Shown: positions 37,208-45,649 of the stretch, in pieces
How positions within the stretch are numbered: position 1 is the stretch's first letter
Layout: every line of letters begins with the position of its first letter
Assembly: GCA_934271255.1 (NCBI GenBank)
Contig: CAKQQS010000010.1
Location: 1 to 57,001, forward strand
DNA length: 57,001 nucleotides
Source of the DNA: an uncultured Clostridia bacterium
Lineage (GTDB): Bacteria > Bacillota > Clostridia > Christensenellales > Borkfalkiaceae
Direction of reading: 5' to 3'
The notes under the pieces: model-generated
What the model was told of the DNA's origin: nothing
The model's database searches: none
Seen by the model: only the letters and a program-made list of their open reading frames with translations
Translations under genes and position numbers: made by a program

Positions 37208-39388
37208 ATGGACATCATCAACAAACTTGCGGAAGAGTTTAATTTACCGCAAAATTACGCGAAGAATATAGTAACTTTAATCGACGAAGGGAACACTATA
37301 CCGTTTATCGCAAGATACCGTAAAGAAATGCACGGTAATTGCGACGATCAGGTATTGAGAGAGTTTTCCGACAGACTGACGTATCTGAGAAACCTTGAAA
37401 AGAGAAAAGCGGAAGTAACGTCTTCTATCACTGAACAAGGCAAAATGACGGACGAAATCGCAACCGCGCTTATCAACGCCGTTACTCTTGCGGAAGTGGA
37501 AGATATTTACCGCCCGTATAAACAAAAGAAAAAAACGAGAGCGACCGTCGCTATCGCGAAAGGCTTGCAACCGCTTGCCGACGTTATATTTGCGCAAGAA
37601 ATTACTACGGGTTCGGTCGAAGACGTCGCGAAAGACTACGTTAATCCCGATTTAGGGGTAGAAAACGTCAAAGACGCAATCGCGGGCGCAAGCGACATAA
37701 TCGCCGAAATGATTTCCGATAACGCGGAACTCAGAAAAAAACTCCGCGCCATTTATTTTAAGAGAGCGGAAATATCGTCTAAGTTTGCCAAAAAAGAAGG
37801 CGAAGGGGTGAATACTTACGGAATGTACGCCGAGTACAGCGAACCCGTTTCGGAAATCAAACCGCACAGAGTTCTTGCATTAAATCGCGGCGAAGAAGAA
37901 GGGTATCTGAAAGTTAAGGTCGCAATCGACAACGAGTTTGCATACAGAATCGTTTGCGCGAGCATGGTAAAACAAGGCAGTATTTTTGAATCGGTTGTGG
38001 AAAACGCGTGTAAAGACGCCTACGACAGACTTATAGCCCCGTCGATAGAACGCGAAGTAAGGACACAACTCTTTGGCGACGCAAGCGAACAGGCGATAAA
38101 AATGTTTGAAGTCAACTTAAAACCGTTACTTATGCAACCGCCTTTGAAAGGCAAAACGGTACTCGGTTACGACCCCGCGTACAGAACGGGTTGCAAACTT
38201 GCGATAGTCGACGAAAACGGCAAGGTGCTCGATAAAACAGTTATTTACCCGACGGACGGACCGAAACAAAACGTAAACAAAGCGAGAGAAACTCTTGTCG
38301 CATTGATAAAAAAGTATAAGGTAGACGTAATATCGATAGGCAACGGCACGGCAAGTAAAGAGTCGGAGATATTCGTTGCGGATACGTTAAAGGAGATAGG
38401 CGGCGGAACGAGTTACATAGTCGTCAGCGAAGCGGGCGCGTCCGTATACTCGGCGTCTAAACTCGGCGCGGAAGAGTTCCCCGATTACGACGTCGCGGAA
38501 CGTTCGGCGGTATCTATCGCAAGAAGACTTCAAGACCCTTTGGCTGAACTTATCAAAATCGATCCCAAATCGATAGGCGTAGGACAATATCAACACGACA
38601 TGCCCGAGAAACGCCTTGACGCCGTTTTAGAAGGCGTTTTGGAAGACTGCGTAAACAAAGTCGGGGTAGACCTTAACACGGCTTCCGTATCCCTTTTAAA
38701 GTTTGTGGCGGGCTTGAACGCGGGTATCGCTAAAAATATCGTCGCGTATAGGGAAGAAAACGGCAAATTTACGTCTATACGACAAATTATAAAAGTACCC
38801 AAGTTGGGAGAAAAGGCTTTCGAGCAGTGCGCTGGATTCTTGCGTATTACCGACGGAAAAAATATTTTAGACAATACGGCTGTTCACCCCGAATCTTACG
38901 ACGGCGCGGAAAAACTATTGAAACTGTTCGGTTACACGGATAAAGACGTCAAAGAAGGCAATCTTAAAGATTTGCCCGAAAAGATTACGAAATACGGCGA
39001 AGAAAAAACGGCGTTCGAGTGCGGAATAGGCGTTCCTACGATGAAAGACATAGTCGTCGAGTTGCTGAAACCTGGCAGAGACGTAAGAGAAGCGTTGCCG
39101 AAACCTATGCTTAGAAGCGATATAATGAAACTCGAAGACTTAAAGGTAGGGATGATTTTGACGGGGACGGTAAGAAACGTTATCGATTTCGGCGCGTTCG
39201 TCGACTTAGGCGTTCATCAGGACGGACTCGTTCACATTTCTGAACTTTCCGACAGATTCGTAAAACACCCGTCGGACGTATTAAAGGTCGGGCAAGTCGT
39301 AAAAGTAAAGGTAATCGGCGTAGACGTTAAGAAAAACAGAATTGCGCTTTCGATGAAAAATCTTCAAGAAAAGAAAGAAAGCAAATAA
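37208..39388 (+). CDS. tex: Tex family S1 RNA-binding protein
   Basis: 726 residues. The N-terminal helical Tex domain starts with the characteristic sequence up to TIPFIARYRKEMHG; then a YqgF-like RNase H-fold domain (GYDPAYRTGCKLAIVDENG), helix-hairpin-helix motifs (FVAGLNAGIAKNIVAYREE) and a C-terminal S1 domain (VGMILTGTVRNVIDFGAF). Tex binds RNA and is linked to transcription and ribosome-associated functions; its exact role is unsettled. It lies 11 bases after the amylase gene, probably read through from the glycogen run. Confidence 0.95.
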   Translation: MDIINKLAEEFNLPQNYAKNIVTLIDEGNTIPFIARYRKEMHGNCDDQVLREFSDRLTYLRNLEKRKAEVTSSITEQGKMTDEIATALINAVTLAEVEDIYRPYKQKKKTRATVAIAKGLQPLADVIFAQEITTGSVEDVAKDYVNPDLGVENVKDAIAGASDIIAEMISDNAELRKKLRAIYFKRAEISSKFAKKEGEGVNTYGMYAEYSEPVSEIKPHRVLALNRGEEEGYLKVKVAIDNEFAYRIVCASMVKQGSIFESVVENACKDAYDRLIAPSIEREVRTQLFGDASEQAIKMFEVNLKPLLMQPPLKGKTVLGYDPAYRTGCKLAIVDENGKVLDKTVIYPTDGPKQNVNKARETLVALIKKYKVDVISIGNGTASKESEIFVADTLKEIGGGTSYIVVSEAGASVYSASKLGAEEFPDYDVAERSAVSIARRLQDPLAELIKIDPKSIGVGQYQHDMPEKRLDAVLEGVLEDCVNKVGVDLNTASVSLLKFVAGLNAGIAKNIVAYREENGKFTSIRQIIKVPKLGEKAFEQCAGFLRITDGKNILDNTAVHPESYDGAEKLLKLFGYTDKDVKEGNLKDLPEKITKYGEEKTAFECGIGVPTMKDIVVELLKPGRDVREALPKPMLRSDIMKLEDLKVGMILTGTVRNVIDFGAFVDLGVHQDGLVHISELSDRFVKHPSDVLKVGQVVKVKVIGVDVKKNRIALSMKNLQEKKESK

Positions 39389-39392
39389 ACGC

Positions 39393-39419
39393 TTGACAAA
39401 AAGTCAAATGTGATATAAT
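39393..39419 (+). promoter_or_regulatory. Promoter of acpP
   Basis: TTGACA (39393-39398) and TATAAT (39414-39419, extended TG at 39411-39412) are 15 bases apart; TAATAT at 39416-39421 would give a 17-base spacer. The -35 lies in a small dyad TTGAC-AAAAA-GTCAA (39393-39407), a possible regulator site. Confidence 0.78.
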
Positions 39420-39444
39420 ATGTACGAAAAGGAGATAAACGTAT

Positions 39445-39672
39445 ATGAGTACTTTTGATAACGTAGCAAAAATGATAGCGGAACAACTCAACATACCCGT
39501 TGCGGAAGTAACGGGCGACAAAGAAGTCGTTAAAGATTTAGGAGCGGACAGCCTTGACATAGTCGAACTTTTAATGACTTTGGAAGATGAGAAAGGTATA
39601 AGAATCGACGAAGAAAAGGCGTCGCAAATCAAAACCGTAAACGATATAGTCAAACTTATTGACGAAGCGTAA
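39445..39672 (+). CDS. acpP: Acyl carrier protein
   Basis: 75 residues. Carries growing acyl chains on 4'-phosphopantetheine in fatty acid synthesis. The attachment site is Ser36 in LGADSLDIVELL. An acidic four-helix protein of normal length. AAGGAG precedes the ATG. Monocistronic, with its own promoter and terminator; no other fatty acid synthesis gene is nearby. Confidence 0.96.
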   Translation: MSTFDNVAKMIAEQLNIPVAEVTGDKEVVKDLGADSLDIVELLMTLEDEKGIRIDEEKASQIKTVNDIVKLIDEA

Positions 39673-39696
39673 TGGAAAAACGATAACAAAAAGCAC

Positions 39697-39738
39697 AACC
39701 CCCGCGTTTGCAAATCTTTCGCAAACACGGGGGTTTTC
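39697..39738 (+). terminator. Terminator of acpP, possibly bidirectional
   Basis: AACCCCCG-C-GTTTGC (39697-39711) pairs with GCAAAC-A-CGGGGGTT (39721-39735), one mismatch, followed by TTTTCTT. On the minus strand the distal side reads GTGCTTTTTG, so it may also end the mgtE transcript. Confidence 0.88.
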
Positions 39739-39773
39739 TTATAGTTAATTTATTTGTAGTATCATAAATCGTT

Positions 39774-41159
39774 TTAAATTACCGCAGGCAATATCGAAAA
39801 CGCAATTCCGCAGTATACGAGCAACGATACGGCGTCTACAATCGTTGTAATGAACGGACTTGCGACGACGGCAGGGTCTAGTTTGCATTTTTTAACGAGC
39901 AACGGTAACGTTGCGCCGACGAGTTTTGCTATAACAATCGTTACGAACAACGAAAGAGATATAACGAGTGCGTACCAAACGTTCATTTCGGGGTTGTAAA
40001 GTTTATCGATAAGCAATAATTTGCCGAAACATACCAACGCGATAGAGAGTCCGAGTATAAGCGCGATACGAAGTTCTTTCCAGATAACGCGCAGTATATC
40101 TTTGAACTCGACTTCTCCCAAAGCAAGGCTACGAATGACGGTAACGGAAGCCTGACTTCCGGCATTTCCGCCCGTGTCCATAAGCATGGGGACGCAAGCG
40201 TAAAGAGCGGCGTAAATCATAAGTTTATCTTCAAACGTGCCTAAAATCAAACTCGTAAGCGTTGCCGAAACCATCAATATCAACAGCCACGGCAAACGGG
40301 ACAAGTAGATTTTAATAACGCTCGTTTGCAGGTAAGGTTTGTCGGTCGTCGGAAGTATTGCCGCCATTTTCTGAATATCTTCCGTTGCTTCTTCCTGAAT
40401 GACGTCGACCGCGTCGTCAATGGTGATGATTCCCGCAATGCAGCCTTCTTTATCGACGACGGGCAAAGCGAGTAAGTCGTATTTCGAGAAAATCATACCG
40501 ACTTCTTCTTTGTCGGTCAAAGTGTTTACGGTGATGATATCGCTTTCCATTATGGTGTCGAGTTGCGCCGATCTGTCGGCAAGTAACAAGTCTTTAACGG
40601 AAACGATGCCGAGCAGTTTTCTTTTTTCGTCGGTAACGTAACAGGTGTAAATCGTTTCCTTGTTGACGCCCGTACTTTTGATTTTATCGAACGCGTCGCT
40701 TACCGTCATATAAGAACGAAGCGCGACGTATTCGGTCGTCATAAGGGTGCCCGCCGAGTCGTCGGGGTATTCGAGAAGTTCGTTTATAATCGCTCTGTCG
40801 GTAGGGCTTGCGCTTTTAAGTATTCTTTTGACGACGCCCGAAGGCATTTCTTCGATAATATCAACGGTATCGTCCATGAACATATCGTCGATAACTTCTT
40901 TAAGTTCCTTATCGGTAAACATTTTGATAAGGTTTTCCTGCATATCGCTTGGTATTTCTACGAAAACGTCCGTCGCCATATCTTTGGGCAACAGTCTGAA
41001 AAAGAACAGCAAATCTTTATCGGCGAGTTTATCTTCCATAAACAGCGCGATATCCTGCGGTTCGGTTTTCAGCATCAGTTCTTTAAGTTGGGCAAATCTT
41101 CGAGTCGTATAAAGATCTTCAAATTCGTCAAAACGTTGTTGCAATTCTTCATCTATCAT
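39774..41159 (-). CDS. mgtE: Magnesium transporter MgtE
   Basis: 461 residues. N-terminal superhelical N domain, two CBS domains (about residues 135-250) that sense Mg2+, and five C-terminal membrane helices with the signature MDTGGNAGSQASVTVIRSLAL. A Mg2+ channel of the plasma membrane. I chose the ATG at 41159 because GGAGGTGGATTT precedes it directly; the frame stays open 34 codons upstream to 41261, but that stretch is the terminator and the end of the M-box, not protein. Confidence 0.96.
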   Translation of the reverse strand: MIDEELQQRFDEFEDLYTTRRFAQLKELMLKTEPQDIALFMEDKLADKDLLFFFRLLPKDMATDVFVEIPSDMQENLIKMFTDKELKEVIDDMFMDDTVDIIEEMPSGVVKRILKSASPTDRAIINELLEYPDDSAGTLMTTEYVALRSYMTVSDAFDKIKSTGVNKETIYTCYVTDEKRKLLGIVSVKDLLLADRSAQLDTIMESDIITVNTLTDKEEVGMIFSKYDLLALPVVDKEGCIAGIITIDDAVDVIQEEATEDIQKMAAILPTTDKPYLQTSVIKIYLSRLPWLLILMVSATLTSLILGTFEDKLMIYAALYACVPMLMDTGGNAGSQASVTVIRSLALGEVEFKDILRVIWKELRIALILGLSIALVCFGKLLLIDKLYNPEMNVWYALVISLSLFVTIVIAKLVGATLPLLVKKCKLDPAVVASPFITTIVDAVSLLVYCGIAFSILPAVI

Positions 41160-41180
41160 AAATCCACCTCCGAACGTATT

Positions 41181-41214
41181 TAATAAAACTACCGCGCGAA
41201 ATATCGCGCGGTAG
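41181..41214 (-). terminator. Expression-platform terminator of the mgtE leader
   Basis: On the minus strand an 11-bp stem, CTACCGCGCGA/TCGCGCGGTAG (41204-41214 with 41189-41199) with a 4-base loop, is followed by TTTTATTA. It lies between the M-box and the mgtE ribosome-binding site, as expected for a Mg2+-controlled off switch. Confidence 0.88.
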
Positions 41215-41224
41215 GAAATTAGCG

Positions 41225-41390
41225 TTTGATTAAACGAACACCGTGTGAGCTTTAGCATCAAAGGGCTGTGTAATTACGTTAGAACACGCCTTGAATTCGA
41301 CGTTTTCTGCTAACCGGCGAATAGTGTCTCCACTACTTTGCGGTAGTAACCCGTATCCCTTTGGTAGCCTTGCCTACCGTACGTATTTTA
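41225..41390 (-). promoter_or_regulatory. M-box (ykoK) magnesium riboswitch
   Basis: On the minus strand the leader shows the conserved M-box pieces in order: GGTAGGCAAGGCTACC, GATACGGGTTACTACCGC, the GTGGAGACACTATTCGCC region, GGTTAGCAGAAAAC, and near the 3' end GATGCTAAAGCTC. The position before mgtE and the following intrinsic terminator agree with Mg2+ binding causing premature termination. Confidence 0.9.
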
Positions 41391-41398
41391 CTGTAATC

Positions 41399-41428
41399 AT
41401 TGTAATCTAAATCGGTTTGTTTTGTCAA
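41399..41428 (-). promoter_or_regulatory. Promoter of the M-box/mgtE transcript
   Basis: Minus strand TTGACA (41423-41428) and TACAAT (41399-41404), 18 bases apart, just upstream of the riboswitch 5' end. Confidence 0.82.
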
Positions 41429-41447
41429 CAATATGACGTAATTTTTT

Positions 41448-41927
41448 TTATTTTAATTTTCCGTTTTCGTCAAGCTCTCTCGTTCCCGTCAGAACGAAAG
41501 CGTTGCGGTTAAGTAAATCTTCTTCAAACTCCGCAAACTTATCTTGCCGAACGAGTATTTTTATAGGTGATATTTCGCCGCGGTCGTTTTCGACGTAAAG
41601 GGTTAAAAAAGTGCCTTTTTGTTCCTTGACGGTATAAAGCCCCTTGATTTTCATATAGTCGTATTTACCGACGACAACGCCTATTCGTATAACGAACTTG
41701 TCTTTGTCGAAAACGTATTTAGAAAGCAACAGCGTCGAACAGCCTATGACAAGCAAAAACAGACAAACCGCAAGAAGAATTATGTACGGAATGATTTTCA
41801 TCGCGTTGGTTTTGGAATATTCGATTATCGAGTAAATGCTCCAACCCGCTCCCGCAACGAACAGTAAGATAACGACTATCAATAAAGATAAAATTGTTTT
41901 CGTAAACGAAAGATTGTACTTTTTCAT
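41448..41927 (-). CDS. Membrane protein with PH-like C-terminal domain, unknown function
   Basis: 159 residues. Two membrane helices (about residues 10-36 and 45-68) are followed by a soluble domain of about 90 residues whose pattern (FVIRIGVVVGKYDYMKIKGL, TFLTLYVEN) resembles bacterial PH-like domains of small membrane proteins. No enzymatic motif. No Shine-Dalgarno sequence precedes the ATG, and the -10 element ends only 6 bases upstream, so the message may be leaderless. Confidence 0.7.
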   Translation of the reverse strand: MKKYNLSFTKTILSLLIVVILLFVAGAGWSIYSIIEYSKTNAMKIIPYIILLAVCLFLLVIGCSTLLLSKYVFDKDKFVIRIGVVVGKYDYMKIKGLYTVKEQKGTFLTLYVENDRGEISPIKILVRQDKFAEFEEDLLNRNAFVLTGTRELDENGKLK

Positions 41928-41933
41928 AACTTA

Positions 41934-41962
41934 ATTGTATCACAAACGGGAAATAAAAACAA
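41934..41962 (-). promoter_or_regulatory. Promoter of the PH-like membrane protein
   Basis: Minus strand TTGTTT (41957-41962), 17-base spacer, TACAAT (41934-41939). Transcription would begin at or next to the start codon at 41927. Confidence 0.65.
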
Positions 41963-42000
41963 GTAATTCTATACACGCGTCGGAAAGCATAAAAATAAAT

Positions 42001-42252
42001 ATGAGTTTTTTGCAAGATTTAGAAACGAACGACAACGTAGACGTCGGATACAGATACGTCGTAAACGGCGAAACAGGGGGATATTTCGAGTGCATAACGG
42101 ATATAGTCAGTTTTTCGCCCGAAAAAATTGTGCTGTTGACTAAACGGAAAAAGTTGATATTGTCGGGCGAGAAACTGCTTATACAAAAATATTACGGCAA
42201 AGACGTGCGCGTAAAAGGGAAAATAGACAAGGTGGAAACGGAAAATGTTTAA
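42001..42252 (+). CDS. yqfC: Sporulation protein YqfC (YabP/YqfC family)
   Basis: 83 residues from the ATG at 42001. The family pattern is visible: a beta-rich protein with VLLTKRKKLILSGEKLLIQ and DVRVKGKIDKVE at the end. YqfC is a small protein of the spore mother cell in Bacillus, encoded next to yqfD as here. The frame is open back to 41935, but that part overlaps the divergent promoter. No good vegetative promoter is visible; ATACA at 41971-41975 faintly resembles a sigma-E -10. It overlaps yqfD by 8 bases. Confidence 0.78.
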   Translation: MSFLQDLETNDNVDVGYRYVVNGETGGYFECITDIVSFSPEKIVLLTKRKKLILSGEKLLIQKYYGKDVRVKGKIDKVETENV

Positions 42253-43147
42253 AGATTTGTTAGTCGCATATTCAAAGATATCCGTTTGCGGTATGAATTA
42301 TTCTCTTTTCATAAAAAAACTCAAAAGGGAGAAAATAGAACTTTACAATCTTGAAATCGAAGAAAAAAGCCTTATTTTTTGCGTTAAAAAGCGGGAAATT
42401 AAAAAAGTCTTTGCAATAAGCGAAGAAATGTGTTATAATATACGAATAATAAAAAGTTACGGCGTTACCGAAACGTTGAAAAAGACGTTAAAGACTTGCG
42501 GGCTTACGGCGGGCGCGATATGTTTTTCGGTAATGTTTATACTCTCGTCTTTTTCGGTACGGAAAATCGAAGTAAAAGGCGTGCCTTACAACTATTCCCG
42601 CATGATAACGGACAAGTTGAAGGAAATCGGCATAAGGGAAAACGGACTAGCCACCAAAAGCAAAATTAAAAACGCCGAAAAAACTCTTTTAAGGTCGTTT
42701 TCTGCGTTTTCGTACGTTTCGGTGAAGAAAGAAGGTTTTTATTTACGCGTCGAAGCGAAACTCGCGTATAAAGAAAACGAACTCGTGGACAAAAACCGCA
42801 CTTTTCTAGTCGCGCCGAAAGACGGCAAAATAACAAGGTTGGTCGTGTACAGCGGTTTTTCCGAAAAGAGAACGGGCGACGTAGTGAAGGCGGGGGACGT
42901 AATAGTTACGGGCGCGGGATTCGTCGGCGAAAAGGAATATTCTACTTACGTTTTGGCGGACGTTCAAATAGAAACGGCGTATAATTACGAATATATTTCC
43001 CAAAATGAAAACGAAGAAGACGTCGCGATTGCGTTTGCCGAACTGTCGCTCGGGGACAAGATAATTTCGGCAGAAGACGTATCGGTAGAAAAGACGGGCG
43101 ATAAATACGTTTACACGGTAACGATAACTTATTTACTTAATTTATAA
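42245..43147 (+). CDS. yqfD: Sporulation protein YqfD
   Basis: 300 residues, about 100 fewer than typical YqfD. A soluble N-terminal part is followed by one membrane segment (about residues 84-105), then a region starting VRKIEVKG typical of YqfD, and a long extracytoplasmic domain (SAFSYVSVKKEGFYLRVEA, VVKAGDVIVTGAGFVG). YqfD is needed for efficient sporulation in B. subtilis; its mechanism is unclear. The order yqfC-yqfD-phoH-pgpH-ybeY-era-recO is the conserved Firmicute arrangement. Confidence 0.9.
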   Translation: MFKDLLVAYSKISVCGMNYSLFIKKLKREKIELYNLEIEEKSLIFCVKKREIKKVFAISEEMCYNIRIIKSYGVTETLKKTLKTCGLTAGAICFSVMFILSSFSVRKIEVKGVPYNYSRMITDKLKEIGIRENGLATKSKIKNAEKTLLRSFSAFSYVSVKKEGFYLRVEAKLAYKENELVDKNRTFLVAPKDGKITRLVVYSGFSEKRTGDVVKAGDVIVTGAGFVGEKEYSTYVLADVQIETAYNYEYISQNENEEDVAIAFAELSLGDKIISAEDVSVEKTGDKYVYTVTITYLLNL

Positions 43148-43158
43148 AGGAGAAACGA

Positions 43159-44118
43159 TTGATAAAAACACGCATTTTTATTGACGCTTTTAATAACGAA
43201 AGGCTACAAAAACTGCTCGGCAATTTAGACGAAAACATGAACACTCTTGCGGACGAGTTGGGAATAACTTACGACGTCGTCGGTACGAGAATAGAGTTTT
43301 CGGGTAGCGAAGCGGAAACGAGCATCGCGCGACTAGTTGCGGAAAAGTTGTTGGAAATAATCGATCAGGGCGAGAGCATAGACAAATCGAGAATAGTTTA
43401 TTCGGTAGAACTTGCGAAAGAAGGCAACTCTAACGACATATCCAAAATAACCAACGGCGTGATACTCGTCAACAGCAGAGCGAAACCCATCAAGTGCAAG
43501 ACGTTGGGACAAAAAGCGTACGTTCGCGCGATAAAAGAAAATACGGTGGTTTTCGGCGAAGGTCCTGCGGGTACGGGTAAAACGTATCTTGCGGTCGCAA
43601 CCGCCGTTTCGGCGTATAAATCCAAACAAGTCGAAAAGATAATACTCACTCGTCCAGCAGTCGAAGCGGGTGAAAAACTCGGCTTTTTACCCGGCGATTT
43701 GCAAACTAAGGTCGATCCGTATTTAAGACCGCTGTACGATGCTTTACAAGAGATGTTCGGGCTTGAAAACTACTTGAAGTTAATGGAAAGGGGCGTTATC
43801 GAAATCGCGCCGCTCGCTTATATGCGCGGCAGGACGTTGAATAACGCGTTCATAATTTTAGACGAAGCGCAAAACACCACGAAAGAACAAATGAAAATGT
43901 TTTTAACCCGAATGGGCGAAGGATCCCGCATGGTCATAACGGGCGACCTGACGCAAATAGACCTTCCCGAAGGAAAGAAAAGCGGGTTGAAACACGCGAT
44001 AAGCATTTTAAAAGGAATTAAAGACATAGAAATTATAAGATTAACCGCTAAGGACGTAGTGCGTCATCCGTTGGTAATGCGGATAATAAAAGCGTACGAC
44101 GAAAACGAAGGAAAATAA
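43159..44118 (+). CDS. phoH: PhoH family ATPase
   Basis: 319 residues. N-terminal KH-like region, then a P-loop ATPase domain of helicase superfamily type: Walker A GEGPAGTGKTYLAV, LTRPAVEAGEKLGFLPGD, Walker B FIILDEAQNTT, and VITGDLTQIDLP. Linked to RNA metabolism and usually found beside ybeY. The start is TTG at 43159, preceded by AAAGGAG (43146-43152) at 6 bases; no ATG gives a full N-terminus. Confidence 0.94.
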   Translation: MIKTRIFIDAFNNERLQKLLGNLDENMNTLADELGITYDVVGTRIEFSGSEAETSIARLVAEKLLEIIDQGESIDKSRIVYSVELAKEGNSNDISKITNGVILVNSRAKPIKCKTLGQKAYVRAIKENTVVFGEGPAGTGKTYLAVATAVSAYKSKQVEKIILTRPAVEAGEKLGFLPGDLQTKVDPYLRPLYDALQEMFGLENYLKLMERGVIEIAPLAYMRGRTLNNAFIILDEAQNTTKEQMKMFLTRMGEGSRMVITGDLTQIDLPEGKKSGLKHAISILKGIKDIEIIRLTAKDVVRHPLVMRIIKAYDENEGK

Positions 44119-44122
44119 TCTG

Positions 44123-45649
44123 ATGACGAAAGTGAAACTCAATCTACATTCATATAAAACGTGGCACAGAAAGGAATACGTCAAAGCAACGCTTATGTTA
44201 CTTGGGACGTTTATCGCTACCGTTTGTTTCTATCTTTTGTTTATAGCGCTGCATACCGTGTTCGACAAGGCTTGCGGCACAACGTTTAAAGGATATTTTA
44301 CGGCAAACTGGAACGACTTTCTGTACTTGTGTTTTACGTCGCTGTTTTTGTATTTTACGATATTTATTTATATGGTATTCGAAAACACGAACGAGTTTAT
44401 AAAAGTAAGAAATCAATTTTTGGTTTACACCGTTTTGTGCACGACGCTGCTTGTATCCGTCTTTATGGAAAGGTTCGTTCACATGTACGCAAGACCCGTC
44501 GTTTTAACGGCTTTGCTCGCGTGTTCGCTGTTCGGCAAAAAGAACGCTTTGTTCTTGAACACTATAATGTGCTTCTTTGTTCTTGCGCTCGATATGTTCG
44601 TCGGGTTAAAGTTTGTCGACGCGACGAAAACAGACGTGGTAAGACTCGAATACGTCGAGTTTTTAACCAACTTTATGACGGGCGTGGTGGCGGCGTATTT
44701 CGTTTCGATGGGAAAAACGAGATTCGGACTTATTGCGTACGGACTCTTGTTGACGCTCCCCGAAGCGATAGGCGTGTTCGCGTTGACGGGCTTTTCTAAG
44801 GTTGCTTGGCAACTCGTAATATTCAGCGTTTTGTCGGGAATAGTAGCGGTCGTTCTGACGACTATCTGCTTGCCTATCTTTGAAGTGCTTTTCAACTGCG
44901 TAACGAATTACCGTTTGGCGGAACTTACCGACCACGACAATAAGATAATGAAAAAACTGCGTGAAACGGCGCCGGGTACTTTCAACCACTCGATAGTAGT
45001 CGCTAATTTGGCGGAAGCGTGCGCCATCGCCATCGGCGAAAATCCCGCGCTTGCGAGAGCGTGCGCGTATTATCACGATATAGGCAAAATCGATAAGGTG
45101 CCGTACTTTTCGGAAAACCAGTCGGGCGAAAACATACACGACGACCTTACTCCCGAACTTTCCGTCAACATTATAAGAGATCACGCAAAAAAAGGGTATA
45201 TGTTTGCTAAAAAGTTCAGATTGCCGGATGAAATCGCGGACGCGTGTTTGGAACATCACGGCACGTTGCCGATAAAATATTTTTACGCAAAAGCGATAAA
45301 AATGACGGAAGGGGATCTCGATATAAGAAATTATTCGTATCAGGGGCCCAAGCCGCAGTCTAAAATAACGGCGATTATCATGATAGCGGACGCTTGCGAA
45401 GCGATAGTCAGAACCCGCGCTCAAAGAACGAGAGATGACGTAGACAAAATCGTTCAGAACGTTATTGACGAAAGACTTGAACTAGGTCAATTCGACGAAT
45501 GTCCCATAACGATACAGGACTTGTACGTTATACGAAACGCGCTCGACAACAGTTTGTCGGGGGTATACCATTCGAGAATCAAGTATCCGAGAATAAAAAT
45601 AAGAAAGGAAAACGCTAATCGTCAGGAAGACAATCATGAAGAATCTTAA
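44123..45649 (+). CDS. PgpH-like HD-domain c-di-AMP phosphodiesterase lacking the extracellular domain
   Basis: 508 residues. The C-terminal HD domain is complete: APGTFNHSIVVANLAEACAI, CAYYHDIGKIDK, DDLTPELSVNIIRDH and CLEHHGT, with metal ligands of the PgpH/YqfF type that cleave cyclic di-AMP. The membrane part has about seven helices (from residue 22 to about 265). In PgpH of Listeria and Bacillus a 7TMR-HDED domain of some 250 residues lies between the first two helices and total length is near 700; here the loop is only about 20 residues, so the sensor is missing. It overlaps ybeY by 14 bases. Confidence 0.88.
   Translation: MTKVKLNLHSYKTWHRKEYVKATLMLLGTFIATVCFYLLFIALHTVFDKACGTTFKGYFTANWNDFLYLCFTSLFLYFTIFIYMVFENTNEFIKVRNQFLVYTVLCTTLLVSVFMERFVHMYARPVVLTALLACSLFGKKNALFLNTIMCFFVLALDMFVGLKFVDATKTDVVRLEYVEFLTNFMTGVVAAYFVSMGKTRFGLIAYGLLLTLPEAIGVFALTGFSKVAWQLVIFSVLSGIVAVVLTTICLPIFEVLFNCVTNYRLAELTDHDNKIMKKLRETAPGTFNHSIVVANLAEACAIAIGENPALARACAYYHDIGKIDKVPYFSENQSGENIHDDLTPELSVNIIRDHAKKGYMFAKKFRLPDEIADACLEHHGTLPIKYFYAKAIKMTEGDLDIRNYSYQGPKPQSKITAIIMIADACEAIVRTRAQRTRDDVDKIVQNVIDERLELGQFDECPITIQDLYVIRNALDNSLSGVYHSRIKYPRIKIRKENANRQEDNHEES

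Noticed and set aside
41160..41261. 34-codon N-terminal extension of MgtE
   Set aside because: This stretch is the riboswitch terminator and leader, and a perfect Shine-Dalgarno precedes the later ATG.
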